From: Brevibacterium sp. S111
GTDB taxonomy: Bacteria > Actinomycetota > Actinomycetes > Actinomycetales > Brevibacteriaceae
DNA length: 64,000 nucleotides
NCBI RefSeq assembly: GCF_004745075.1
Contig: NZ_RHFH01000005.1
Location: 124,001-188,000, forward strand
Direction of reading: 5' to 3'
A program made the translations under genes and the position numbers. Position 1 is the stretch's first letter. Each line of letters begins with the position of its first letter. Shown here in pieces: positions 52,556-61,875 of the stretch. The notes under the pieces are model-generated. The model made no database searches. It was given only the letters and a program-made list of their open reading frames with translations, and was not told the DNA's origin.

Positions 52556-54190
52556 ATGAATGGTCCGCTGATCGTGCAGTCCGATCGGACTGTGCTGCTG
52601 GAATCGGGGCACCCCCTCGCCGTCGAGGCGGCCGTGGCGATCGCCCCGTTCGCGCAGCTGTCACGGACCCCCGAATACATCCACACCTATACGATCACCC
52701 CGCTGGGCCTGTGGAACGCCCGAGCCAGCGGTCACGACGCGGAATCCGTCGTCGACGTGCTCCTCGAGTTCGCAAAGTACCCGGTCCCGCATGAGCTCCT
52801 CGTCGATATCGTCGACATCATGGACCGCTTCGGCGTGCTCACCCTCATCGACCATCCGATCCACGGGCTCACGCTGACCTCGACGGAGACGGGGCTGCTC
52901 GACGAGCTGCACGGCCAACCCGATCTCGTCGGAAAATTCGGCAAACGCATCGATGACGAGTCTGTCCTCGTCCACCCCTCGGAGCGTGGTGAGCTCAAGC
53001 ATGCGCTGCTGCAACTGGGTCATCCGGTCTCCGACCACGCCGGCTACGTCGACGGCGAAGCCCACGAGATCGCGCTCTCCGATGACGCCCACGGCGGGCA
53101 GTGGCATCTGCGCGATTATCAGAAGCAGGCCATCGACCAGTCCCTGTCCGGTGAGTCCGGCGTCGTCGTACTGCCGTGCGGAGCGGGTAAGACGATCGTC
53201 GGGGTGGCCACGATGTCCCGGGTGCAGACGACGACGCTCATCCTCGTGACGAACTCGGTCTCGGCCAGGCAGTGGAAGGATGAGATCCTGCGGCGGACGA
53301 CGCTGACCGAAGACGAGGTCGGCGAATACTCGGGTTCGACGAAGGAGATCCGCCCGATCACCATTGCCACCTACCAGGTGCTCACCACGCGACGGAAGGG
53401 CTCCTACCTCCACCTCGAGCTGCTCGACGCGAAGGACTGGGGGCTGGTCATCTACGACGAGGTGCACCTGCTGCCGGCACCGATCTTCCGACTCACCGCG
53501 AGCCTGCAGGCCCGCCGTCGTCTCGGCCTGACCGCGACCCTCGTGCGCGAGGACGGTCGGGAGGATGAGGTGTTCTCCCTCATCGGTCCCAAGCAGTACG
53601 AAGTGCCGTGGAAGGAACTCGAACGGCTGGGCTACATCGCCTCGGCGGCCTGCCATGAGGTGCGTGTGCGTCTCGACGGGGGAACCCGCACCGCCTACGC
53701 CCGCGCCGACGGCGAAGACCGGTACCGGCTGGCCGCGACCTCGGACGCGAAGCTGCCGATCGTGTCCGAACTCGTCGCCGACCACCCCGGTGCGCAGATC
53801 CTCGTCATCGGCCAGTACCTTGATCAGCTCGAGGAGATCGGCGCCGAGCTCGGCGCGCCCGTCCTCACCGGGCACACCCCGGAGTCCCAGCGCCAGGAGC
53901 TGTTCCGCGAGTTCCGGTCCGGGGACATCCCCGTCCTCGTGGTGTCGAAGGTCGCGAACTTCTCCGTGGATCTGCCGGCCGCCTCGGTGGCGATCCAGGT
54001 CTCCGGAGCCTTCGGCTCACGGCAGGAGGAGGCTCAGCGGCTCGGACGGATCCTGCGCCCGAAGGAAGATCAGGGTTCGGCGACGTTCTACACCGTGGTG
54101 GCCGCCGACACCGTCGACGAACACTTCGCCGCCCAGCGCCGCCGCTTCCTCACCGAGCAGGGCTACAGCTACAGCATCGAGGTCCGCTGA
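52556..54190 (+). CDS. XPB-type DNA repair helicase
   Basis: A 544-residue superfamily 2 helicase, related to archaeal and eukaryotic XPB. The N-terminal domain (about 1-180) precedes LRDYQKQAID and Walker A LPCGAGKTIVG (K212). DEVH is at 301-304 and LTATLVREDGRE holds the TAT and RED motifs. The C-terminal helicase half includes VSKVANFSVDLPAASVAIQVSG and RQEEAQRLGRILRP. Bacterial XPB is found mainly in actinobacteria and is thought to act in DNA repair or transcription. ATG at 52556 follows GGGAGTTTGA. It is flanked by inverted 67-bp repeats. Confidence 0.88.
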   Translation: MNGPLIVQSDRTVLLESGHPLAVEAAVAIAPFAQLSRTPEYIHTYTITPLGLWNARASGHDAESVVDVLLEFAKYPVPHELLVDIVDIMDRFGVLTLIDHPIHGLTLTSTETGLLDELHGQPDLVGKFGKRIDDESVLVHPSERGELKHALLQLGHPVSDHAGYVDGEAHEIALSDDAHGGQWHLRDYQKQAIDQSLSGESGVVVLPCGAGKTIVGVATMSRVQTTTLILVTNSVSARQWKDEILRRTTLTEDEVGEYSGSTKEIRPITIATYQVLTTRRKGSYLHLELLDAKDWGLVIYDEVHLLPAPIFRLTASLQARRRLGLTATLVREDGREDEVFSLIGPKQYEVPWKELERLGYIASAACHEVRVRLDGGTRTAYARADGEDRYRLAATSDAKLPIVSELVADHPGAQILVIGQYLDQLEEIGAELGAPVLTGHTPESQRQELFREFRSGDIPVLVVSKVANFSVDLPAASVAIQVSGAFGSRQEEAQRLGRILRPKEDQGSATFYTVVAADTVDEHFAAQRRRFLTEQGYSYSIEVR

Positions 54191-54222
54191 GCGACGCACG
54201 CGCACCCGACCCGCCTCCGACC

Positions 54223-54289
54223 CCAGAACTACTTGACGACGGCCCAGCAACCTCGCGCAAGGTTGCTGGGCCGTCGTCGGGTAGCAATT
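54223..54289. repeat. 67-bp hairpin repeat, right copy beside XPB
   Basis: An inverted copy of the element at 52419-52485. Five substitutions distinguish them, and some lie in both arms so that pairing is kept. It sits between XPB and the convergent EamA gene, where it could terminate both. Confidence 0.85.
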
Positions 54290-54298
54290 GGTGGGGTC

Positions 54299-55279
54299 TC
54301 AGACGTGCAGTAGGTCGGTGTCCGCTGCGGTGCCTGCCTCGGACTTCGCGACGATCTGGCGGCGGGCGACGCGGCGGGCCAAGCGGGCCTCGCCCCATTT
54401 GATGAAGCCGACGCCGCCGAGGATGAACACACCGCCGAAGAGCTGGATCGGCGCCGGCATCTCGAAGAGCACAAGCCAGGCGACGATGACCGAGAACGGC
54501 ACCTCGACGAGGTTGACGAACGACCCGACGGTCGCGCCGACATAGCGCAGACCGAGGATTCCGGTGACGTAGGCCCCGACGGTGAAGACAACGATCATCG
54601 CCATCGGCACGACCCACGACATCGACACTCCGCCGAAGTCCACGTCGCCGGTCACCGCGCCCCACGGCATGACGCCGACGGCCACGATGAGCGACATCGC
54701 CAGGGATCCGATGCCCATGCCCAGCCCGGTCAGCGCGACCGGCGGAATCGTGATCGTATCCTTCGCGGAGACGAGGAAATAGCTGGCCAGACACACAGCC
54801 GCGGCCATGGCCATGACGGCGCCGATGATGCTGATCGACGATCCGCGCAGGTTGAGCACGAGCAGCAGACCGACCATCGAGACGAGGACTCCGATGAACG
54901 TCACGGTCGCCGGACGGGTCCGCGTCCGCGCCCAGATCCAGAAGACGATGAGCATCGGAGCCGTCATCTCAAGCAGCAGCGCCACGGCCACGGTGAGGTG
55001 CTCGACGGCGATGAAGTAGAACCCCTGCACGCCGGCCATCGACACCAGACCGTAGGTGACGACGGTGCGCCAGTGCGTGAGCACCTCGCCCCACCGTCCG
55101 TGCAGTGCGATGAGGCTGGGGATGAGCAGCAGGACCGCGGAGCCGGCCAAGCGGATGAGCACGACCGCGCCCGGGGTCCACCCGATCGCGTACATCGTCT
55201 TTGCGATCGGCCCGGACACCGCGAAGAAGAACGCGGAGGCAAGCGTGAGCAGGAACCCTACGACGACGGTGCGACTCAT
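54299..55279 (-). CDS. EamA-family (DMT) transporter
   Basis: 326 residues with ten hydrophobic segments in two related halves (EamA domains), as in drug/metabolite exporters of the RhaT/YdcZ group. Motifs include LRLAGSAVLLLIPSL-type early helices and YVTGILGLRYVGATVGSFVNLVEVPFSVIVAWL. The ATG follows AGGAGGTCAAG. It is divergent from a CGNR-zinc-finger regulator, which may control it. Substrate unknown. Confidence 0.75.
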   Translation of the reverse strand: MSRTVVVGFLLTLASAFFFAVSGPIAKTMYAIGWTPGAVVLIRLAGSAVLLLIPSLIALHGRWGEVLTHWRTVVTYGLVSMAGVQGFYFIAVEHLTVAVALLLEMTAPMLIVFWIWARTRTRPATVTFIGVLVSMVGLLLVLNLRGSSISIIGAVMAMAAAVCLASYFLVSAKDTITIPPVALTGLGMGIGSLAMSLIVAVGVMPWGAVTGDVDFGGVSMSWVVPMAMIVVFTVGAYVTGILGLRYVGATVGSFVNLVEVPFSVIVAWLVLFEMPAPIQLFGGVFILGGVGFIKWGEARLARRVARRQIVAKSEAGTAADTDLLHV

Positions 55280-55476
55280 TCTTGACCTCCTGAAGGGACG
55301 AAACGTTTGTGGATCGGTTGGTTCGGACGGCGGGGTTCCCCACCGAGGTGGTGCGTTGGACGAGCATCCCCTCGCCGAGGCGGCTCGACGTGGGCGTCGC
55401 CGTGCCCGTGCGATGCCCGGCCGTGCGCGTCGTTGTCGGGCACCGATGATCGTGTGGTTTCAGTATCGGCCCCGAA

Positions 55477-55499
55477 TTTGAAATGAGTCAAATGCATTT
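55477..55499. promoter_or_regulatory. Dyads between EamA and CGNR genes
   Basis: TTTGA-N6-TCAAA (55477-55492) overlaps AAATGCATTT (55490-55499). The AT-rich sites stand out in GC-rich DNA and lie 36-58 bases before the CGNR start. Confidence 0.4.
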
Positions 55500-55534
55500 T
55501 GGTGCTTACATGGTGTGGCAGAATGGTTCCCGCT

Positions 55535-56125
55535 ATGGCCTTCATCTACGACATTCGCGCGAATCTCACGATGCTCGTCGACCTCCTCAACACCTCCGGG
55601 GACGTCGCCGTCGACGGCGACGAGCTGACGACAGCCGCACAACTCCGCGAATTCGCGGCTCGCCACGACTTCTCCGGGCCCCTGACGGCCACGAGGAGCG
55701 ACGTCGAGGAGACGCTGCGACTGCGAGCGCGGTTCGCCGCCGCACTGGACTCGAGCATCGACGCGGAGGGCGAAGACGCGGTCGAAACGGCGACTTCGGC
55801 GGTCGTCGATGAGATCAATCTCACACTGAGCGACTCGGGTTCCGTGCCGCAATTGGTCAAACACGACAACTGGGACTGGCACCTGCACGCCACGGGCGCG
55901 CAGGCTAGTCTCGCCGACCGGGTCGCCGCCGATGTCGCCCTCGTCCTCATCGACCTCATCCGCTCCGGAGACCTCGATCGGCTGGGCCGCTGCGCCGCCG
56001 AGGACTGCCGCGCCTATCTGGCCGACTTCAGCCGCAATCGCTCGAAGCGCTTCTGCGACACCGGCAACTGCGCCAATCGCACCCATGTCGCAGCGTTTCG
56101 CGCCCGGCAGACCGAATCAGACTGA
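55535..56125 (+). CDS. CGNR zinc-finger (ABATE-domain) regulator
   Basis: 196 residues. The N-terminal ABATE-type stress-sensing region includes NLTMLVDLLNTSGDVA. The C-terminal zinc finger is RCAAEDCRAYLADFSRNRSKRFCDTGNCANR, with the two CxxC-like pairs; the name motif CGNR reads CANR here. Such proteins are presumed DNA-binding regulators. ATG at 55535 begins MAFIYDIRAN. It is divergent from the EamA transporter and adjacent to a small membrane protein downstream. Confidence 0.75.
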   Translation: MAFIYDIRANLTMLVDLLNTSGDVAVDGDELTTAAQLREFAARHDFSGPLTATRSDVEETLRLRARFAAALDSSIDAEGEDAVETATSAVVDEINLTLSDSGSVPQLVKHDNWDWHLHATGAQASLADRVAADVALVLIDLIRSGDLDRLGRCAAEDCRAYLADFSRNRSKRFCDTGNCANRTHVAAFRARQTESD

Positions 56126-56136
56126 GGCACACAGCC

Positions 56137-56826
56137 ATGTCACTGCAGCCCCTGCCGATCACCGGCCTCCGGAAACTGGCCTGCGGCTTGGCCGGCATCA
56201 TCGCCACGACGAGCATGGCGGTCGGCTTCGCCCTCTCACCAATGACCGTTCTGCTGACCATCCCCGGCGAGAAGCTCAGCGCGAACCTTCCCCTCTTCGG
56301 CATCACTCTCGCGGCGACGCTCGCGTTCATCCTCATCGGGCAGGTGCTCATCCGCGCCGCGCTCGGTCGGTTCCGCACCGGGGGCAGCCTCGCACGATTC
56401 TTCCGCTATCAGCTGGCGGCCATCGGCTTCGGCGCCGGACTGGGCCTCTGCTTCACCCCTGCCACGCTGTCGGCACCACCCGGGTGGTGGGTCGCCTCCA
56501 TCATCGCGGGCGTCGCACTCTGCCTTCTGTCGCTGCTGGCGTTTCGCGGCACCCGTCGCTCAGTCCTGCACAGCCCAACTCATCCGAACATCACGTTGAC
56601 CGAAGGCATCGTGGTCGACCACTGGTGGGGCGCGCCCCCTCTAAGCGCGACCGCGCAGTTGGCAACCGTCCGGTTCGTCGACGAGTCCGGCCACGCGAGG
56701 TTCACCCGACACCTCATCCAGCAGAGCCCGACGGTGCTCGGCACCATGGGTCAGGTGCAGTACGACCGCCGCTTCCCCCGCCGCGTTCGGCGCTTCAGCA
56801 TCCCGACCAGGCGTTCTCCCGGATAG
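56137..56826 (+). CDS. Hypothetical membrane protein
   Basis: 229 residues. About four hydrophobic segments (CGLAGIIATTSMAVGFALSP; FGITLAATLAFILIGQVLI; AAIGFGAGLGLCFTP; WVASIIAGVALCLLSLLAF) are followed by a basic soluble tail of about 80 residues. It starts 12 bases after the CGNR gene, so it is probably in the same operon. No family is recognised. Confidence 0.55.
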   Translation: MSLQPLPITGLRKLACGLAGIIATTSMAVGFALSPMTVLLTIPGEKLSANLPLFGITLAATLAFILIGQVLIRAALGRFRTGGSLARFFRYQLAAIGFGAGLGLCFTPATLSAPPGWWVASIIAGVALCLLSLLAFRGTRRSVLHSPTHPNITLTEGIVVDHWWGAPPLSATAQLATVRFVDESGHARFTRHLIQQSPTVLGTMGQVQYDRRFPRRVRRFSIPTRRSPG

Positions 56827-57036
56827 AGTCGCACTCCCTCCGGACCGCGGCGAAGATTTCTGACCTCGAGCTGACCGCAGCCATCTTTTTCGCTGAAATC
56901 ATCCCATGATTCCTGAGAACGACGACTCCGATCGGGATCGAAATCGACTTTTCTGAGAGTTTTCTTGTGAGGCAGTTCACATTCACGTTCAGGATACCTC
57001 CAGCCGACTCCCAGAAATGGCCCTCAGACTGGTCAC

Positions 57037-57795
57037 ATGACTACAGCACAGAACGATGCCGACATCGAAGCCACCCTGCTCGTTGTCGATGATGAGCCCA
57101 ATATCCGCGAACTCCTGTCGACCAGTCTCCGCTTCGCCGGCTTCGACGTCGTCTCCGCCGCAAACGGCGCCGAGGCACTGCGTCTGGCCGAGCAGACCGA
57201 CGTCGACCTCCTCGTCCTCGATGTCATGCTCCCGGACATGGACGGCTTCACCGTGACCCGCCGTCTGCGCCAGATCGGCATGAACGCTCCCGTCGTGTTC
57301 CTCACCGCCCGTGACGACACCTCGGACAAGATCACCGGTCTGACCGTCGGCGGTGACGACTATGTGACGAAGCCCTTCAGCCTCGAAGAGGTCGTGGCCC
57401 GCATCCGCGCCGTCCTCCGCCGCACCCGCAACCTCGAGGACGAAGAGAACGCCGTCATCGTGGCAGGCGACCTCGAACTCGACGACGACACGCATGAGGT
57501 CCGCCGATCCGGCATCCTCATCGACCTCTCCCCCACCGAGTTCAAGCTGCTGCGCTATCTCATGCTCAACACGAACCGCGTGCTGTCGAAGTCGCAGATC
57601 CTCGACCATGTGTGGGAGTACGACTTCGGCGGGGACACCGGAATCGTCGAGTCCTACATCTCCTACCTGCGTCGCAAGATCGACATCACCCCGGAGACCG
57701 ACGCCGCCGGCCACCCGGTCGAGATGGAATGGACTCCGATGATCCAGACCAAGCGCGGGGTCGGCTACATGCTGCGCACACCGGAATCCAAGTAG
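57037..57795 (+). CDS. mprA: MprA-like response regulator (OmpR family)
   Basis: 252 residues. The receiver domain has LLVVDDEPNIRELL, the phospho-acceptor in LLVLDVMLPDMDG and the lysine in DYVTKPFS. The C-terminal winged helix ends VWEYDFGGDTGIVESYISYLRRKID. Order response regulator, kinase, HtrA protease matches MprA-MprB-PepD of mycobacteria, an envelope-stress module. Box CAGACT lies 6 bases before the ATG. It probably controls its own operon. Confidence 0.8.
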   Translation: MTTAQNDADIEATLLVVDDEPNIRELLSTSLRFAGFDVVSAANGAEALRLAEQTDVDLLVLDVMLPDMDGFTVTRRLRQIGMNAPVVFLTARDDTSDKITGLTVGGDDYVTKPFSLEEVVARIRAVLRRTRNLEDEENAVIVAGDLELDDDTHEVRRSGILIDLSPTEFKLLRYLMLNTNRVLSKSQILDHVWEYDFGGDTGIVESYISYLRRKIDITPETDAAGHPVEMEWTPMIQTKRGVGYMLRTPESK

Positions 57796-57825
57796 TCGTC
57801 CAAGCAAGGACGATAGATTACATAC

Positions 57826-59787
57826 GTGGCAAAAGAATCCCGTCCCACCCGTCCCGGCTTCTGGGAAGAATGGTCTCTGACCACCAAGCTGCTGGCCATC
57901 ATGATGCTGCTCATGCTGCTCGTCCTCACGGGGACGAGCGCGTGGGTGTTGGAGAACCTGCGCGACAGCCTCGTCCAACGCACCGATGAACGTCTCATCA
58001 GCGCGTCCGAGACCCTGGCGAAGCAGGCCTACCGTGATGTGTTCCAGCCGGCCGAACTCCAGTCCGGTTCGGGCGATGACAGCGCCGAGGATGCGCCGTC
58101 GTCGACGACGATCGATTCGAATTCCTGGGATCAGCTCAAGAGCCTCCTGCCGGGAGGCTTCTATGTGCAGTTCTACAACACGGACGGCGATCCGATCCGG
58201 GATCCCGTCGCCCCGGAGCCGCAGAATCAACCGATCCTTCCGAAGATCGACGAGAAGGAAGTCTATGCCCGGGCCGGCGAGCCCTTCACCGTGGCCGGGA
58301 CGAGTTCGCAGTGGCGGGCTCGGGCGATGAAGGTGAAGAACACCGACGTGCTCGTGTCCATCGCCGTGCCCTTCGACCGCGAGGTCGACAACATCAACGA
58401 ACGCGCCCGCAACACGATGATCGGCATCGGGCTGCTGGCTCTGGCGATGGTCGCCGGCGTCGGCTATTGGGCGATCAACAACACGTTCCGGCCGCTGCGC
58501 GACATCGAGAAGACCGCGTCGCGGATCGCCGCCGGTGATCTCTCGCAGCGGGTGCCCAGCTATCCGCGCAACACGGAGCTCGGGCGCCTGTCGGCGGCGC
58601 TGAACACGATGCTCGGACGCATCGAGGACTCCTTCGACGGGCAGACGCGGTCGGAGAAGCGCATCCGCCAGTTCGTCTCCGACGCCTCACACGAGCTGCG
58701 CACTCCTCTGGTGACCATCCGCGGCTATGCGGAGCTGTACCGACAGGGCGCGATCACGAAGTCCGAGGACGTCGCGAATGCGATGGAGCGGATGGAGTCC
58801 GAGGCCAAGCGCATGGGTGTGCTCGTCGACGATCTCGTCGTGCTCGCCCGTCTCGATGAGCAGCGTCCCGCCGAGATCGGTCCCATCGACCTGCACAAGG
58901 TCGTCCGTGATGCCGCTGCCGATGCGGCCGCACAGGCCCCGGATCGCGACATCAGCTTCATCGGACTCGATGGTGAGGATGCGCGTCCGGTGCCGATGAT
59001 CCGCGGTTCCGAATCGAAGATCCGCCAGGTCATCGTCAACCTCGCCGGCAACGCGGTGCGCCACACCCCCGAGCACGCCGCGATCGAGTTCGCCGTCGGC
59101 GTCGTCGGCCTCCCCGAGACCACCGATACCGGCGGTGCGGACAGCGGAGAGATCCGAGAAGGCGCGGCCAAGGGCCAGAACGGTCGCAGCGGGGCAAAGG
59201 AGAAACCGCGTGAGCGCGGTTTCGTCACCGGCGGGGTCCGCATCTTCCGCCGAGGCGACTCCACCGGCAGCGACCAAGCAGACACCCAACCCACCCCACA
59301 GACCGATCCGCAATCGGCCCCGCAGACCGGACCCCAGCAGGCCGCCCGACCGACAACGCCGTCCGGCGCCCAAGCGGGAGACCAGCCCGGCGCGCAGACG
59401 GGTGAACCGTCGACGGCGCAGACAGGTGCGTCGGAGCCGGCGGGCATCGTGCCCGATGTCACGGCGGCCGGCTCGATCACGGTCGATGATTCGCTGCGCG
59501 GGTTCCCCAACGGTCGGGTCCGCTTCGAGGTCCGCGACCACGGAGACGGCATCGACCCCGAGGCGGTGCCGCGGATCTTCGAACGCTTCTACCGTCTCGA
59601 CGTCTCCCGGACCCGGGACACCGGCGGTTCAGGTCTGGGCCTGTCGATCGTCAAGGCGATCGTCGAGAACCATCACGGCGCGATCTCCGTGCACGAAACT
59701 CCGGGCGGCGGTGCGACCTTCCGCATCGACCTGCCCATCTCCGAATCCGGCGGCCCCACTGCGGATACACGAAAGGACGAGCGATGA
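57826..59787 (+). CDS. mprB: MprB-like sensor histidine kinase with an inserted disordered segment
   Basis: 653 residues. Membrane helix near 22-42, an extracytoplasmic sensor region, a second helix (about 197-217), a HAMP linker, and the HisKA box SDASHELRTP (H289) are clear. The N box (NLAGNAVRHTP, N409) is separated from the G1 box (RDHGDGIDPEA) by about 150 residues instead of the usual 30-40. The extra part (about 430-560) is Gln/Pro/Thr/Gly-rich. GSGLGLSIVKAI completes the ATP lid. GTG at 57826 is 6 bases after TAGATT. The stop overlaps the protease start. Confidence 0.8.
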   Translation: MAKESRPTRPGFWEEWSLTTKLLAIMMLLMLLVLTGTSAWVLENLRDSLVQRTDERLISASETLAKQAYRDVFQPAELQSGSGDDSAEDAPSSTTIDSNSWDQLKSLLPGGFYVQFYNTDGDPIRDPVAPEPQNQPILPKIDEKEVYARAGEPFTVAGTSSQWRARAMKVKNTDVLVSIAVPFDREVDNINERARNTMIGIGLLALAMVAGVGYWAINNTFRPLRDIEKTASRIAAGDLSQRVPSYPRNTELGRLSAALNTMLGRIEDSFDGQTRSEKRIRQFVSDASHELRTPLVTIRGYAELYRQGAITKSEDVANAMERMESEAKRMGVLVDDLVVLARLDEQRPAEIGPIDLHKVVRDAAADAAAQAPDRDISFIGLDGEDARPVPMIRGSESKIRQVIVNLAGNAVRHTPEHAAIEFAVGVVGLPETTDTGGADSGEIREGAAKGQNGRSGAKEKPRERGFVTGGVRIFRRGDSTGSDQADTQPTPQTDPQSAPQTGPQQAARPTTPSGAQAGDQPGAQTGEPSTAQTGASEPAGIVPDVTAAGSITVDDSLRGFPNGRVRFEVRDHGDGIDPEAVPRIFERFYRLDVSRTRDTGGSGLGLSIVKAIVENHHGAISVHETPGGGATFRIDLPISESGGPTADTRKDER

Positions 59788-61676
59788 GCGACAACAGCAA
59801 TCCCCAGAATCCGGATGAGGGATCCACCGAGGGCCGTCGTGGGCCGAGCGCCGGCGGCCACCGGGGATCGTCTGCGGAGGTTCCGCGCACCTTTCCCAAC
59901 GCGTCGCAGTCCTCCGGACCGGCCCGGGTCAGCCCACCGGTGACCCCGCCGGAACGTCGCTCCGACTACGCCCCCACTCAGGCGCAGAACCCTGTGGACG
60001 ACGCTTCTCGCCGAGGCGGCTCTTCGTCCCAGCCGCCCGCCGGCCCCCAGTACGGCCCCACTCATCAGCAGGGCTCTGCGCAGCAGCAGAACTCGCCCTA
60101 CCCGCAGCAGTCAATGCCCTACGGTCAGGACGAACGGCGGCCCGCCACCGGGCATCAGCCCGGCACTCAGCAGCCCGGCTATCCGCAGCCCGGCACTCAG
60201 CAGCCCGGCTATCCGCAGCCCGGCACTCAGCAGCCGGGCTATCCGCAGTCCGGCACCTATCAGCAGGCGTCCTCCCCGCAGCCGAGTTCCCCGCAGCCGA
60301 ACTATCAGGAGCAGGGCGGCGGGCAGCCCCACCCCCACAGTCCTCAGTACGGGGGTGCTCAGTACGGGGATGCTCAGTACGGCGGATCGCAGCATGGTGG
60401 AGTCCCGCAGCCCGACGAACCGGGAGCCACGCAGACGAACCACGTCTACGCCGCCCCAGGAACTCTGCAGACAGGCGTCGGCTCCCAGCCGATGAACCCC
60501 TCCGGGCAGCCGGGATTCTACGGTGGACCGGGAGGCTCGGGGCCGTACGGGCCCGAGCAGCCGCCTCGGCGAGAGAAGAGGGGCCCCGGCTGGGGTGCGA
60601 CGATCGCGATCGCGGCCATCGCCGCCCTCCTCGGTGGCGGTGCCGCGTTCGGCGGCAACTATGCGCTCTCGGCGCTGCAGGGCGAGGAGCCGCGCAAGGT
60701 CGCCGAACAGACGATCGAAACGCCGGACTGGACCCAGGTGGCCGAGCAGACTTCGGAGAGCGTGATGTCGATCCAGGTCGGCGCAGGCGGCCAGGTGGAG
60801 GGTCTGGGTTCGGGTGCCCTCTATGACGATCAGGGCCACGTCATCACGAACAATCACGTCGTCGCTCCTGCGGACACCCCGAACGGAGAGATCGCCGTGA
60901 CGATGAAGAACGGTGAGACGACGAAGGCGAAGATCGTCGGCCGCGATCCGTCGACGGATATCGCCATCATCAAACTCGAACAGGTCCCCGACGGCGTGAA
61001 ACCGTTGGACGTCGGTGATTCGAAGAAGCTGTCCGTGGGCGATCCGGTGATGGCGCTGGGCAACCCGCTCGGGCTCGCCGATACGGTGACCACGGGCATC
61101 GTCTCTGCCCTCGACCGGCCCGTGTCGACGGAGAACATCGGCGAGGATGCGACCTCGCAGGAGAAGGAGCTGACGATCACGAATGCCATCCAGACGGATG
61201 CGGCGATCAACCCGGGCAACTCGGGTGGTCCGCTCGTCAACGGCGATGGTGAGTTCATCGGGGTGAACTCGGCCGCGGCGTCGCTGAGCCAGGCCGGCGA
61301 AGGACAGCAGTCGGGGTCCATCGGCATCGGCTTCGCGATCCCCGCCAACCAGTCAGTGATGATCGCCGACCAGCTCATCGCCAACGGCAAGGCTTTGCAC
61401 CCGTTCCTCGGCATCACACTGACAGACGGGCACATCAACAGCGGGGGCATCACCCGCGGCAGCGCCAAGGTGCAGTCCGTCCAGGGCGGATCACCCGCGG
61501 CCAAGGCCGGCATCAAGGACGGCGACGACATCGTCGAGGTGGCCGGAACCAAAGCGAACAACGCCATCGCCCTGCGCGCGCTCGTCCGCGCCCAGCCGGT
61601 GAACTCGCCCGTCGAGGTCACCGTGGTGCGCGGCGGTCAGGAGCAGAAGCTCGATGTGACGCTCGTGTTGAAGTAG
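59784..61676 (+). CDS. pepD: PepD/HtrA-like membrane-anchored serine protease
   Basis: 630 residues. The N-terminal 265 residues are cytoplasmic, Gln/Pro/Gly-rich and include three PGTQQPGYPQ repeats. A membrane helix (about 270-290) anchors a trypsin-like protease with H358 (TNNHVVAP), D392 (PSTDIAIIKL) and S480 (INPGNSGGPL), then a PDZ domain (RGSAKVQSVQGGSPAAKAGIKDGDDI). It degrades or refolds envelope proteins under stress. It overlaps the kinase gene by 4 bases (ATGA), the same order as mprA-mprB-pepD. The long repeat region may contact the kinase or cell wall. Confidence 0.85.
   Translation: MSDNSNPQNPDEGSTEGRRGPSAGGHRGSSAEVPRTFPNASQSSGPARVSPPVTPPERRSDYAPTQAQNPVDDASRRGGSSSQPPAGPQYGPTHQQGSAQQQNSPYPQQSMPYGQDERRPATGHQPGTQQPGYPQPGTQQPGYPQPGTQQPGYPQSGTYQQASSPQPSSPQPNYQEQGGGQPHPHSPQYGGAQYGDAQYGGSQHGGVPQPDEPGATQTNHVYAAPGTLQTGVGSQPMNPSGQPGFYGGPGGSGPYGPEQPPRREKRGPGWGATIAIAAIAALLGGGAAFGGNYALSALQGEEPRKVAEQTIETPDWTQVAEQTSESVMSIQVGAGGQVEGLGSGALYDDQGHVITNNHVVAPADTPNGEIAVTMKNGETTKAKIVGRDPSTDIAIIKLEQVPDGVKPLDVGDSKKLSVGDPVMALGNPLGLADTVTTGIVSALDRPVSTENIGEDATSQEKELTITNAIQTDAAINPGNSGGPLVNGDGEFIGVNSAAASLSQAGEGQQSGSIGIGFAIPANQSVMIADQLIANGKALHPFLGITLTDGHINSGGITRGSAKVQSVQGGSPAAKAGIKDGDDIVEVAGTKANNAIALRALVRAQPVNSPVEVTVVRGGQEQKLDVTLVLK
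60161..60250. repeat. Three 30-bp tandem repeats in the protease gene
   Basis: CGGCACTCAGCAGCCCGGCT begins each 30-base unit at 60161, 60191 and 60221. They encode the PGTQQPGYPQ repeats and differ by a few bases in the last copy. Confidence 0.8.
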
Positions 61677-61748
61677 TCGCGATCGGGTCGGGGCGGGCCG
61701 CGACTCGGGCACACGGACCTGAGGATCGCGCCGCGACTCGACCACGAC

Positions 61749-61783
61749 GAGGGTGTGGACAGCGGTCGGCTGTCCACACCCTC
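61749..61783 (+). terminator. Terminator of the MprAB-PepD operon
   Basis: Perfect 15-bp arms GAGGGTGTGGACAGC/GCTGTCCACACCCTC with a 5-base loop, followed by TTCCTGT, 73 bases after the pepD stop. Confidence 0.75.
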
Positions 61784-61875
61784 TTCCTGTGCCCTTGGCG
61801 CCCGTTGACCGCGTGATGACACTGGTCTCATCCCTGCCGACCGCCGCGGGGCATCACTGACCATGAGGAGTCATC

